A DNA stretch of 64,000 nt from Streptomyces sp. I05A-00742. GTDB lineage: Bacteria; Actinomycetota; Actinomycetes; Streptomycetales; Streptomycetaceae. The DNA lies in NCBI RefSeq assembly GCF_013055795.1, contig NZ_JABETO010000001.1, positions 248,376 to 312,375 on the forward strand, read 5' to 3'. Positions 35,607-44,002 of this stretch are shown here, piece after piece; the first letter of the stretch is position 1, and the number at the start of each line of letters is the position of its first letter. The notes under the pieces are model-generated. The model did not search any database, had not been told where the DNA came from, and saw only the letters and a program-made list of their open reading frames with translations. A program made the position numbers and the translations under genes.

Positions 35607-36781
35607 CGGGTGTGGCTCCTTCGGAATACGGCCCGCGCCCGGGGGCGCCGTCGGTCCTCGGCCGCCCCGCCCGCGGCGGGGGCGGGGGAGCGGGAGGCGT
35701 GTGGGTCCTGGCGGCCCCCCGGCCGGCCCCCGCCCGGCAGCGGCAGCGCGGGCAGCAGCCCCACGAGGACCGACGCGGCGGGCCACAGTGGGAGGGCCGG
35801 TGCGGCCAGCGGTACGGCGGGCGGGTGCAGGGCCTCGGGGGCGTAGGTGCCGGCCCACACCATCAGGGCCGCCACCGCCGCGCCGGAGCCGGCGACCAGC
35901 CAGGCCCGCGCGTCCCAGGGGTCCGGGCGGTAGCGGGTGCGGAGCGAGCGGCGGCCGCCCAGGCGCAGTCCGGCCAGGGCGGCGACGATGCCGACGAGCA
36001 GCAGCGGCGTCCCGTACCCGGCGCCCTGGTCGGCCAGCAGGCCGTACGTGCCGGCGCACACGCCCAGCAGTCCGCCCAGGGTGAGGACGGACGTGGTGCG
36101 CCGGACCGCGGGCGGGACCTCGGCGGTACGGCCGTAGCCGCGGGCGTCCATGGCGGCGGCCAGCGCCACGGAACGTTCCAGGGCGCCCTCCAGCACCGGC
36201 AGCCCCACCTGGAGCAGGGCGGCGAAGCCCCGGTCGGGGCGGCCGCGCAACCGCCGTGCGGCGCGGATCCGTTGGACGTCGGCGACGAGGTTCGGCGCGA
36301 AGGTCATGGCGACGACCACCGCGACCCCCGCCTCGTAGAGCGCGCCCGGCAGGGACTTGAGCAGCCGGGCCGGGTTGGCGAGCGCGTTGGCGGCGCCCAC
36401 GCAGACCAGCAGGGCGGCCAGCCGGACGGCGTCGTAGAGGGCGAAGAGCAGCCCCTCGGCCGTGACCCGCCCGCCGAGCCGTACGCCGCGCGCCCAGTCG
36501 GGGAGCGGGACTTCGGGGAGGGTGAGGAGGGTGTGGGTGCCGGGGACGGGGGAGCCGAGGAGGAAGGCGAAGAGCAGCCGGACGACGATCACGGCCAGGC
36601 CGAGTTTGAGGAACGCGCCGTAACTGCGCGCCCAGGGCGCGGCCGTGCGCCGGACCGCCACCACGTACCCGGCGACGGCCACCAGCAGGGCGAGCAGCAG
36701 CGGATTGGTCGTCCGGGAGGCGGCGGTGGCCAGCCCCAGCGCCCAGATCCACCACGCGCCGGGGTGCAGCGCCCGCGTCAC
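35603..36781 (-). CDS. ECF transporter T component (EcfT/CbiQ-like)
   Basis: GTG 36781 overlaps the previous stop (GTGA). 392 residues. N-terminal membrane helices are followed by the coupling-helix region with ARRLRGRP and a second AMDARGYGR motif, the two Ala-Arg-Gly signatures by which EcfT contacts the ATPases. The C-terminal 60 residues are Pro/Arg-rich and disordered. Energy-coupling membrane subunit of the importer. Confidence 0.9.
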   Translation of the reverse strand: MTRALHPGAWWIWALGLATAASRTTNPLLLALLVAVAGYVVAVRRTAAPWARSYGAFLKLGLAVIVVRLLFAFLLGSPVPGTHTLLTLPEVPLPDWARGVRLGGRVTAEGLLFALYDAVRLAALLVCVGAANALANPARLLKSLPGALYEAGVAVVVAMTFAPNLVADVQRIRAARRLRGRPDRGFAALLQVGLPVLEGALERSVALAAAMDARGYGRTAEVPPAVRRTTSVLTLGGLLGVCAGTYGLLADQGAGYGTPLLLVGIVAALAGLRLGGRRSLRTRYRPDPWDARAWLVAGSGAAVAALMVWAGTYAPEALHPPAVPLAAPALPLWPAASVLVGLLPALPLPGGGRPGGRQDPHASRSPAPAAGGAAEDRRRPRARAVFRRSHTR

Positions 36782-37455
36782 CGGGCGCGCCGGCGGCGCG
36801 CCTGCCACGCGGCGGCGGCGCCGAGGACCACGACGGCGGCGGCACCGCCGATCAGGCCGGCGGAGGGACCGCCGTCGTCCCCGTCGTCCTTCTTGTTCTC
36901 TCCGGCCGGCCGTTCGGCGCCGACCTGCTCGCCGCACCCCTTGCGCGGGTAGCCGGCGATGGCGCACAGCAGGGCGTCGGAGTTGTAGCGCAGGGGCTTG
37001 GCGACGGCCGCGAGCGCGTCGGCGGCGGTGGCGTCGCCCGTCACCTGGGCACAGGCGGTCCGTGCGGCGGGCGGACGCTCGCCGTCGGGGGCGTCGGCGT
37101 CCGTCCCGAAGTCGAGGACGACGGCGACCCGCTTGCGGCCCTCCCGGGCCGGGGTGCGGTCGCAGACGGCGGCGAAGTCCGGGGCCGTGCGCGGCTTCGC
37201 GGCGTCGCGGGAGTCCGCGCTGACCGCGAAGCGGAAGCCGACGGCGTCCCCGTCACCGGGCCGGTCCTGGGACGGGCCCCGGGTGGCGTACGTCCAGCCC
37301 TTGGCGGAGTCCTTGGCAGCGTCCTTGCCGTCGGCCTGCCAGAACGACCAGTAGCGGAACCCGGCCGCCTGCGCCGGCGCGGCGCCCAGCAGCCCGGGCA
37401 GCACCGCCAGCAGACCGGCGAGCAGCAGCGCACCGGTCGCGCGGACAGCCGTCAC
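36778..37455 (-). CDS. SCO2322-type surface-anchored protein of the ECF operon
   Basis: GTG 37455 overlaps the stop of the gene before it. 225 residues: signal sequence to about residue 30 (APAQAA), an external domain starting GFRYWSFWQ, then CAQVTGDATAADAL and ALLCAIAGYPRKGCG, then an acidic linker, one membrane helix and an Arg-rich end. Four Cys could form disulphides. The order signal, domain, membrane anchor shows that it displays its domain outside. It may form a two-part capture device with the toroid protein for the ligand imported by the ECF complex (inference). Confidence 0.78.
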   Translation of the reverse strand: MTAVRATGALLLAGLLAVLPGLLGAAPAQAAGFRYWSFWQADGKDAAKDSAKGWTYATRGPSQDRPGDGDAVGFRFAVSADSRDAAKPRTAPDFAAVCDRTPAREGRKRVAVVLDFGTDADAPDGERPPAARTACAQVTGDATAADALAAVAKPLRYNSDALLCAIAGYPRKGCGEQVGAERPAGENKKDDGDDGGPSAGLIGGAAAVVVLGAAAAWQARRRRAR

Positions 37456-38741
37456 TGCTGCTTCTTCCGGCGGTTGCTGAACAGGAAGCCGACGCCGATG
37501 GCGGCGACGAAGCAGACGACCGCGAACCACCAGCCGCCGAAGGACGAGCCCTTCTCGTCCTCCTCCTCGTCGCCCTTTTCGGTGGACTCGGGGGCGGGCC
37601 CGGTCGCGTTCAGCTTCTCCACCAGGTCGGTGCCGCCGAAGTCGCGGGGGTCGGCGCCGGCCGCGCGGGCCGCGAGGACGAGCTTGGCCAGCCGGCCGGG
37701 GTCGCCCTTGCCGTTGTCGCCCTTCGCCCACTCCGCCGACTTGCTGTCCGCGGATTTGAGCCAGTCCAGCGCCTTGCCGGCCGCCTCTCGGTGGCCGCCC
37801 GCGGCGAGGGCGGTGACCGCGTCGGCGGTCGTGCCGTAGTCGGGGCCCTTGGGGGCGCCGGGCATGGACGCCTCCAGGTGGCCGCGTCCGGCGTCGAGCT
37901 TCTTCGCCAGGTACGCGGCGGAGGCCGCCGCCGCGGCGGCCGCGTCCTTGGGTTTGGCCTTGTCGTCACCGGAGCAGGCGAGCGGCTCGACGGCCTTGTT
38001 CTCCTTGCCGGCCGGCTCCACGAGGTAGCCCTTGCCGAGCGCGGCCGTGGTGGCCGCCGCCGACGCGAAGTTGTCGGCGTTGAGCTTCCCCTTCTGCGGC
38101 GACCAGGCGAACGCGCCGCGCTCGGCCTCCGTCGCGTCGCAGCCCAGCTGGAAGGTGAGGAGCGCGTCGTACGGGCTCTTGCCGCCCTTCGACGCCACCT
38201 TCGCCGGGTCCTGCCCGGCGGCGGCGAACGCGCCGATGGCCGCGGCCGTGGAGTTGGCGTTGCTCTCGGCGCCGGGGTTCATGCCCCAGCCGCCGTCCGC
38301 GTTCTGGTGGGCCTTGAGCCAGTCCAGGCCCTTCTTGACCTGCTCGCCGCGCCCGCCGACCGCCGCGAGCGCCTGCACGGCGGACGCGGTCTGGTCGGGG
38401 AACTCGTCCTTGGCCGCGTCGCACGGCTTCCCGATGTCCGCCCGGAAGCCCGGGAACCCGCCGTCCGCGCACTGCTGCCCGGCCAGCCAGTCCACGGCCT
38501 CCTTCGCCGGCGTGACACCGGTCGAGTGCTGCGCGAGGAAGGCGAGCGACTGCCGGAAGACACCGTCGAACTTGGGGTCGGCGGTGCCGTAGAGGCCGGG
38601 GGCCGCCGTCGAGGGCGCGGCGCTGCGGTCGGTGTCGGCGACCGCGGCGGGAATCGCGGCGGTGCTCAGGACGGCCGCGCCGGCCAGGGCCGTGGCACCC
38701 CGACGGGCACGGGCGGCGACGGCGGCGAGGGTGGGAGCCAT
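37452..38741 (-). CDS. Surface-anchored alpha/alpha-toroid protein (prenyltransferase/squalene-oxidase repeat), transcobalamin-like
   Basis: ATG 38741; 429 residues. The signal peptide ends near residue 36. The body holds repeated toroid motifs: WLAGQQCADGGFPGF near 65, GLDWLKAHQNADGGWG near 140, and ALDWLKS later, the QW-like repeats of the terpene-cyclase-like alpha6/alpha6 barrel. A single C-terminal membrane helix followed by RRKKQQ anchors it. No DxDD or metal site for cyclisation is seen. The fold is also that of the intrinsic factor/transcobalamin alpha domain, so a cofactor-capture role fits its place at the head of an ECF importer operon. Confidence 0.82.
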   Translation of the reverse strand: MAPTLAAVAARARRGATALAGAAVLSTAAIPAAVADTDRSAAPSTAAPGLYGTADPKFDGVFRQSLAFLAQHSTGVTPAKEAVDWLAGQQCADGGFPGFRADIGKPCDAAKDEFPDQTASAVQALAAVGGRGEQVKKGLDWLKAHQNADGGWGMNPGAESNANSTAAAIGAFAAAGQDPAKVASKGGKSPYDALLTFQLGCDATEAERGAFAWSPQKGKLNADNFASAAATTAALGKGYLVEPAGKENKAVEPLACSGDDKAKPKDAAAAAAASAAYLAKKLDAGRGHLEASMPGAPKGPDYGTTADAVTALAAGGHREAAGKALDWLKSADSKSAEWAKGDNGKGDPGRLAKLVLAARAAGADPRDFGGTDLVEKLNATGPAPESTEKGDEEEDEKGSSFGGWWFAVVCFVAAIGVGFLFSNRRKKQQ

Positions 38742-38924
38742 GGGGTGGGTGTGCCTCTCGGGGTTGCGGCGGCTTGGGCGCGGTGTCGGTTTGTGCCCAC
38801 TTTAGCCGGGCGGGGGAGGGCGGCCCGGGTGGTGTCGGTACGGGGTGGGGCAGCGGGGCGGGGGTTGGGGCGGGGGTGACGGATCGGCGGGGGCGGGCTC
38901 TTGCGGAGGCAGGGGAGCGGGGGG

Positions 38925-38960
38925 CGGGGAAGCCGGAGAGACACCGGGGAAGCCGGAGAG
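38925..38960. repeat. 16-base direct repeat with 20-base period
   Basis: CGGGGAAGCCGGAGAG occurs at 38925-38940 and 38945-38960. It lies in the 265-base gap between the ECF operon promoter and the end of the TetR gene. Confidence 0.8.
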
Positions 38961-39006
38961 GCGCGCCCGATGCCCCCCATGCCCCCCGGATGTCCTCAAC
39001 GCCCCC

Positions 39007-39618
39007 TCACCTCCCGATCAGCCCGCACACCGTCTCGATGTCGATCTTCACCTGGGCGATGGACGCCCGCCCCGACAGCCAGGTGATCAGGGCCGAGTGC
39101 CAGGTGTGCTCGATCACCCGGACCGCCGACAGCTGCTCCGGTCCCGGCGGCACCGGCAGGCCCATCGCGTCCACGATGATCGCCGTGGTCAGCCGGGAGA
39201 CCGCGTCCACCTCGGCGCTGACCGAGCGGTCGGCGAAGGTCAGGGCGCGCACCATCGCGTCCGCGAGGTGCGGCTCGCGCTGCATCGCGCGGAAGGCGCG
39301 CATCAGCGTCCCGGCGACGCGGGCGGCCGGGTCCGCCTCCGTCGGCGGGCGTTTGCGCAGCGTCTCGTGGAGCTGCTCCAACTGGTCCTGCATGGTGGCG
39401 ACCAGCAGATGGATCTTGGAGGGGAAGTAGCGGTAGAGCGTGCCCAGGGCGACGTTCGACGACTCGGCCACCTCGCGCATCTGGACCGCGTCGAAGCCGC
39501 CGCGGCTCGCCAGCCTGGTCGTGGCGGCGAGGATGCTGCGCCGCCGCGCCTCCTGACGCTGGGTCAGAGGGGCGGCCGGGGCGGAGGCGGCTCTCGGGGC
39601 TGCGGTCTTCTGTCCCAC
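39007..39618 (-). CDS. kstR: KstR-like TetR-family regulator
   Basis: ATG 39618; 203 residues. The helix-turn-helix is at about 25-70: LASRGGFDAVQMREVAESS followed by NVALGTLYRYFPSK. This wording, and the later FRAMQREPHLADAM and FADRSVSAEVDAV, closely follow mycobacterial KstR (remembered, not aligned by computer), the repressor of sterol and related lipid catabolism genes. An operator of the KstR form lies 71 bases upstream of its start, so autoregulation is likely. It is divergent from the glycosyltransferase operon. Confidence 0.85.
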   Translation of the reverse strand: MGQKTAAPRAASAPAAPLTQRQEARRRSILAATTRLASRGGFDAVQMREVAESSNVALGTLYRYFPSKIHLLVATMQDQLEQLHETLRKRPPTEADPAARVAGTLMRAFRAMQREPHLADAMVRALTFADRSVSAEVDAVSRLTTAIIVDAMGLPVPPGPEQLSAVRVIEHTWHSALITWLSGRASIAQVKIDIETVCGLIGR

Positions 39619-39688
39619 GTCGGTGCGTTCCTCTGCAGGGGGTGGTGGCCAGCATGATGGCAGGGCGCGGATCGGTGACGCGAATCAC

Positions 39689-39702
39689 TGGAACGTGTTC
39701 CA
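39689..39702. promoter_or_regulatory. KstR-type operator (TetR side)
   Basis: TGGAACGTGTTCCA fits TnnAACnnGTTnnA exactly, and its flanks TGGAAC/GTTCCA are perfectly inverted. It lies 71 bases upstream of the kstR-like start. Confidence 0.7.
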
Positions 39703-39841
39703 CATTAGCGGGCCGGAGCGCCGGCGCCGGGGGCCGCGCTGGTGGGGGCCGTCCGGACGGCCGGGGGCCCGGTCGCGTCGCAGACGGCGGGTGCCTCCGG
39801 TACGTTCGGGACTTGTCGGGCTTTCCACCGGTTTCCGATAG

Positions 39842-39855
39842 TGGAACTTGTTCTA
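39842..39855. promoter_or_regulatory. KstR-type operator (glycosyltransferase side)
   Basis: TGGAACTTGTTCTA also fits TnnAACnnGTTnnA without mismatch. It lies 56 bases upstream of the glycosyltransferase start at 39911. Confidence 0.65.
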
Positions 39856-39910
39856 GAGATTCCGGAGCGGTTACGCTCCCGCTGAACCGCAGGAAGAATG
39901 GGGGCCGCGA

Positions 39911-41278
39911 GTGACCGCTGAGACCGCCCAGGCAGTCGGGTCACGTCCGCTCCCCGCGGTGTCCCCGGCCGGGGGCGACGCGCCGCTGCGCATCGCGCTG
40001 CTGTCGTACAAGGGCAACCCGTTCTGCGGCGGCCAGGGCGTCTACGTCCGCCACCTCTCCCGCGAACTCGCCCGGCTCGGCCACTCCGTCGAGGTCGTCG
40101 GCGCCCAGCCCTACCCCGTCCTGGACGAGGGCGTCACGCTCACCGAACTCCCCAGCCTGGACCTCTACCGGCAGCCCGACCCCTTCCGCACCCCGAAGCG
40201 CGGCGAGTACCGCGACTGGGTCGACGCGCTGGAGGTCGGCACCATGTGGACCGGCGGCTTCCCCGAGCCGCTGACCTTCTCGCTGCGCGCCCGGCGCCAT
40301 CTGGCCGCCCGCCGCGGCGACTTCGACGTCGTCCACGACAACCAGACCCTCGGCTACGGCCTCCTCGCCGACCTCGGCGCGCCGCTGGTCACCACCGTTC
40401 ACCACCCGATCACCGTCGACCGGCAGCTGGACCTGGACGCCGCCCAGGACTGGAAGCGCAGACTCTCCGTCCGCCGCTGGTACGGCTTCACCCGCATGCA
40501 GGAGCGCGTCGCCCGCTGCCTGCCGTCGATCGTCACCGTCTCCGGCTCGTCCCGGCAGGAGATCGTCGACCATCTCGGGGTGCGCCCCGAGCGCGTCCAC
40601 GTCGTCCCGATAGGCGCCGACACGGACCTCTTCTCGCCCGACCCCTCCGTCCCGGTGGTCCCGGGCCGGATCGTCACCACCTCCAGCGCCGACGTTCCCC
40701 TCAAGGGCCTGGTGCACCTCGTCGAGGCGCTGGCGAAGGTCCGCACCGAGAACCCGGACGCGCACCTCGTCGTGGTCGGGCGGCGCGCCGACGACGGGCC
40801 GGTGGCGCAGGCCATCGAGCGCTACGGGCTGGAAGGCGCCGTGGAGTTCGTCAAGGGCATCAGCGACGCCGAGCTGGTGCACCTGGTGCGCGGCGCCCAG
40901 GTCGCCTGCGTGCCCTCGCTGTACGAGGGGTTCTCGCTGCCCGCCGCCGAGGCCATGGCCACCGGGACCCCGCTGGTGGCCACCACCGGCGGAGCCATCC
41001 CCGAGGTGGCCGGCGCCGACGGCGAGACCTGCCTCGCCGTACCGCCGGGCGACGCGGACGCGCTCGCCGGCGCCCTCAAGCGCCTCCTCGGCGACGAGGG
41101 ACTGCGCCGCAGGCTCGGCGCGGCCGGACGTGAGCGGGTACTCGCCCGCTTCACCTGGCGGCAGGCGGCGATCGGCACCGCCGAGCGCTACCGGGCCTCG
41201 ATCGAGCGGGCGGCGAGGGCGAGGGCCGGGGCCCGGGCGGGCGCGGGCCCGCTGCCCGTCCGCCCGTCCCGCCCATAA
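39911..41278 (+). CDS. Family 4 glycosyltransferase (GT-B fold)
   Basis: GTG 39911; 455 residues. The N-terminal Rossmann half begins LRIALLSYKGNPFCGGQGVYV, with the glycine-rich acceptor loop. The nucleotide-sugar half holds VHVVPIGADTDLFSP, then VPSLYEGFSLPAAEAMA, the E-x7-E type motif of GT4 enzymes. It transfers a sugar from a nucleotide donor with retention. It heads a GT-methyltransferase-toroid operon under a KstR-type operator. The acceptor (lipid or polysaccharide) is unknown. Confidence 0.9.
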   Translation: MTAETAQAVGSRPLPAVSPAGGDAPLRIALLSYKGNPFCGGQGVYVRHLSRELARLGHSVEVVGAQPYPVLDEGVTLTELPSLDLYRQPDPFRTPKRGEYRDWVDALEVGTMWTGGFPEPLTFSLRARRHLAARRGDFDVVHDNQTLGYGLLADLGAPLVTTVHHPITVDRQLDLDAAQDWKRRLSVRRWYGFTRMQERVARCLPSIVTVSGSSRQEIVDHLGVRPERVHVVPIGADTDLFSPDPSVPVVPGRIVTTSSADVPLKGLVHLVEALAKVRTENPDAHLVVVGRRADDGPVAQAIERYGLEGAVEFVKGISDAELVHLVRGAQVACVPSLYEGFSLPAAEAMATGTPLVATTGGAIPEVAGADGETCLAVPPGDADALAGALKRLLGDEGLRRRLGAAGRERVLARFTWRQAAIGTAERYRASIERAARARAGARAGAGPLPVRPSRP

Positions 41279-41404
41279 GGGCGCCCGCACCCCCGGGGGC
41301 GGCACCCGAACCGCACCGCACCACCGACCCGCCTCCGCGCGGCAGCCCGCCGGGCCGGGCGCCGACCGTCACTGACCTGCCCCGTCGGACGAAAGCAGAC
41401 CTCC

Positions 41405-42175
41405 GTGCTGACCGTCGATTTCTCCCGCTTCCCGCTCGCCGCCGGCGACCGCGTCCTCGACCTGGGCTGCGGTGCGGGCCGGCACGCCTTCGAGTGCTAC
41501 CGGCGCGGCGCCCGCGTGGTCGCCCTCGACCGCAACGCCGACGAGATCCGCGAGGTCGCCAAGTGGTTCGCCGCCATGGAGGAGGCCGGTGAGGCCCCGG
41601 AGGGCGCGACCGCCACCGCCATGGAGGGCGACGCGCTGGCGCTGCCCTTCCCCGACGACAGCTTCGACGTCGTCATCATCTCCGAGGTCATGGAGCACAT
41701 CCCGGACGACAAGGGCGTGCTCGCCGAGATGGTCCGGGTCCTCAGGCCGGGCGGCCGGATCGCCGTCACCGTGCCCCGCTACGGCCCGGAGAAGGTCTGC
41801 TGGGCGCTCAGCGACGCCTACCACGAGGTCGAGGGCGGCCACATCCGCATCTACAAGGCGGACGAACTGCTGAGCAAGATGGAGGAGGCGGGCCTGAAGC
41901 CGTACGGCACGCACCACGCGCACGGGCTGCACAGCCCCTACTGGTGGCTCAAGTGCGCGTTCGGCGTCGACAACGACAAGGCGCTGCCCGTCCGCGCCTA
42001 CCACAAGCTGCTGGTCTGGGACATCATGAAGAAGCCGGCGGCCACGCGGATCGCCGAGCAGATGCTCAACCCGGTCATCGGCAAGAGCTTCGTCGCCTAC
42101 GCCACCAAGCCGCACCTGCCCGCCGAGGCCGCGGCCGTGGCCGGCGCCGGTGACTCCGCCGGGACCCGGGCGTGA
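41405..42175 (+). CDS. Class I SAM-dependent methyltransferase
   Basis: GTG 41405; 256 residues. Motif I VLDLGCGAGRHAFE is near residue 20, the acidic ALDRNADE end of strand 2 follows, then motif VIISEVMEHIPDD and LRPGGRIAVTVP. This is the UbiE/Methyltransf_11 pattern for small-molecule or lipid methylation. Its stop overlaps the next start by four bases, so the two are translationally coupled. The partner glycosyltransferase suggests methylation of a glycosylated product. Confidence 0.88.
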   Translation: MLTVDFSRFPLAAGDRVLDLGCGAGRHAFECYRRGARVVALDRNADEIREVAKWFAAMEEAGEAPEGATATAMEGDALALPFPDDSFDVVIISEVMEHIPDDKGVLAEMVRVLRPGGRIAVTVPRYGPEKVCWALSDAYHEVEGGHIRIYKADELLSKMEEAGLKPYGTHHAHGLHSPYWWLKCAFGVDNDKALPVRAYHKLLVWDIMKKPAATRIAEQMLNPVIGKSFVAYATKPHLPAEAAAVAGAGDSAGTRA

Positions 42176-43272
42176 CCACCTACAGCCGCCGCCCCGGCCG
42201 CATCGAACGACTCGTCCTCCCCGGCGTGCTGACCGCCGGGCAGATCGACGCCACCGTCGCCGGCATCGTCGCCGGCCAGCGCGAGGACGGGGCCATACCC
42301 TGGTTCCGGGGCCACCACCTCGACCCATGGGACCATGTCGAGGCCGCCATGGCCCTGGACACGGCGGGGGAGCACGGGCGCGCCGAGGCCGCCTACCGCT
42401 GGCTCGCCGAGCACCAGAACCCCGACGGCTCCTGGTACGCGGCGTACGCCGACGGCGACCACCGGGAGCCCACCGACCGGACCCGCGAGACCAACTTCGT
42501 CGCCTACATCGCCGTCGGCGTCTGGCACCACTACCTCTCCACCGGCGACGACGCCTTCCTCGACCGCATGTGGCCGACCGTCTTCGCCGCCGTCGAGTTC
42601 GTCCTCGGGCTCCAGCAGCCCGGCGGGCAGATCGGCTGGAAGCGGGAGGCGCCGGACGTGAACGGTGCAGGCGGAGCGGCCGCCACGGAGGCGCTGCTCA
42701 CCGGTTCGTCCTCCGTCCACCAGGCGCTGCGCTGCGCCCTGGCCATCGCCGAGCACCGCGAGGAGCCGCAGCCGGACTGGGAACTGGCCGCCGGGCTGCT
42801 CGCCCACGCGATCCGCCGGCACCCGGAGCGGTTTCTGGACAAAAGCCGTTACTCCATGGACTGGTACTACCCGGTGCTCGGCGGCGCGATCACCGGCGCG
42901 GAGGCCGCGGCCCGCATCGACGAGGGCTGGGACCGCTTCGTCGTCCCCGGCCTCGGGGTGCGCTGCGTCCTGCCCAACCCCTGGGTGACCGGCGGCGAGA
43001 GCTGCGAACTCGCCCTCGCCCTCTGGGCGGTGGGGGAGTCGGACCGGGCCGTCGAGATCCTCCGCTGGATCCAGCACCTGCGCGCGGACAACGGCATGTA
43101 CTGGACCGGGTACGTCTTCGAGGACGACGCCGTGTGGCCCGAGGAGCAGACCACCTGGACCGCCGGCTCCCTGCTGCTGGCGGTGGCCGCGCTGGGCGGC
43201 GACGAGGCGACCACGGCGGTCTTCGGCGGCGAACGGCTGCCGCGCGGACTGGAACCGGACTGCTGCGGCTGA
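42172..43272 (+). CDS. Alpha/alpha-toroid protein (prenyltransferase/squalene-oxidase-like)
   Basis: GTG 42172 overlaps the methyltransferase stop (GTGA). 366 residues, soluble. Repeated toroid signatures: AYRWLAEHQNPDGSWYAAY near 80, VEFVLGLQQPGGQIGW near 145, and helical hairpins throughout. The barrel has acidic residues at the mouth (RETNFVAY, then VTGGESCELAL) as in six-hairpin glycosidases. It could be a glycan-active hydrolase or an isoprenoid enzyme. Context (GT4, methyltransferase) favours glycan or glycolipid processing. Confidence 0.75.
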   Translation: MTTYSRRPGRIERLVLPGVLTAGQIDATVAGIVAGQREDGAIPWFRGHHLDPWDHVEAAMALDTAGEHGRAEAAYRWLAEHQNPDGSWYAAYADGDHREPTDRTRETNFVAYIAVGVWHHYLSTGDDAFLDRMWPTVFAAVEFVLGLQQPGGQIGWKREAPDVNGAGGAAATEALLTGSSSVHQALRCALAIAEHREEPQPDWELAAGLLAHAIRRHPERFLDKSRYSMDWYYPVLGGAITGAEAAARIDEGWDRFVVPGLGVRCVLPNPWVTGGESCELALALWAVGESDRAVEILRWIQHLRADNGMYWTGYVFEDDAVWPEEQTTWTAGSLLLAVAALGGDEATTAVFGGERLPRGLEPDCCG

Positions 43273-43412
43273 CCGTACGGGTCTGCCGCATCCGGCCGGA
43301 TTTCGACGTGTACGTCCCGGCCCGGTAGCCCGAACGGTGCGGTCCGGATGCGCCGTCCCCCGGGACGGGCCACGCTGGTCCGGTACCGTGCCCGCCGGCC
43401 CCGGAGGCAAGC

Positions 43413-43961
43413 GTGTCCGACCGTGCCCGTGTCCGCCGCACCGTCGTCGTCCTGCCGCTGGTCTGCGGCCTGCTGCTGGGCGGCGCCGCCTGCGGGGGCG
43501 ACAAGAAGGAGAAGTCCACCGGCGGGGCGAGCCCCACCAACTCGGCCGAGAAACAGAAGTTCGCCAAGACCCGGTTCGTCGCCAACGCCGGGCTCGCGGC
43601 CGGCGCCTCCTACCAGTGGATCATCAAGCCCTACCGGAACGGCGCGTTCAAGAAGGGCGCGGACGGCCGGACGGGCGCCCTCGTCAAGGCGGGCCTCGCC
43701 GGGGTGTTCACCTACAACCGGCTCAAGGCCGCCACCCGCAACGCCCAGGGCGACCCGACCCTCGCCAAGGCCCTCGCCCCCGTCAACGCCGGCATCGACT
43801 CCCTCAAGGGCCTGGGCAGCAAGCTCCGCAAGGGCGAGGCGACCGACAGCGACGTGAACTCCGTCGACAGCGTCATCACCAAGGTCAAGGACGCGGGCAA
43901 GAGCGCCGGAGCACCCGTCACCGACAAGGTGCCCTCGACCGGCGAACTCCAGAAGGGCTGA
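43413..43961 (+). CDS. Putative lipoprotein, 182 residues
   Basis: GTG 43413 with GGAGG upstream. Basic N-terminus, hydrophobic core and a Cys after LLLGGAA near residue 27 suggest a lipoprotein, though the lipobox is not ideal. The rest is helical with KTRFVANAGLAAGASYQW and a Lys-rich end. Not recognised. Surface protein by inference. It lies about 40 bases before the metallopeptidase lipoprotein, probably co-transcribed. Confidence 0.65.
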   Translation: MSDRARVRRTVVVLPLVCGLLLGGAACGGDKKEKSTGGASPTNSAEKQKFAKTRFVANAGLAAGASYQWIIKPYRNGAFKKGADGRTGALVKAGLAGVFTYNRLKAATRNAQGDPTLAKALAPVNAGIDSLKGLGSKLRKGEATDSDVNSVDSVITKVKDAGKSAGAPVTDKVPSTGELQKG

Positions 43962-44002
43962 CCGCACCGTCCTCACCCGGCCGCCGGGGCGCCGATGACA
44001 GC

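Noticed and set aside
38742..39000. Possible cobalamin riboswitch before the ECF operon
   Set aside because: A GGGAAGCCGG-like sequence is present but on the wrong strand and as a direct repeat; the conserved B12 box is missing.
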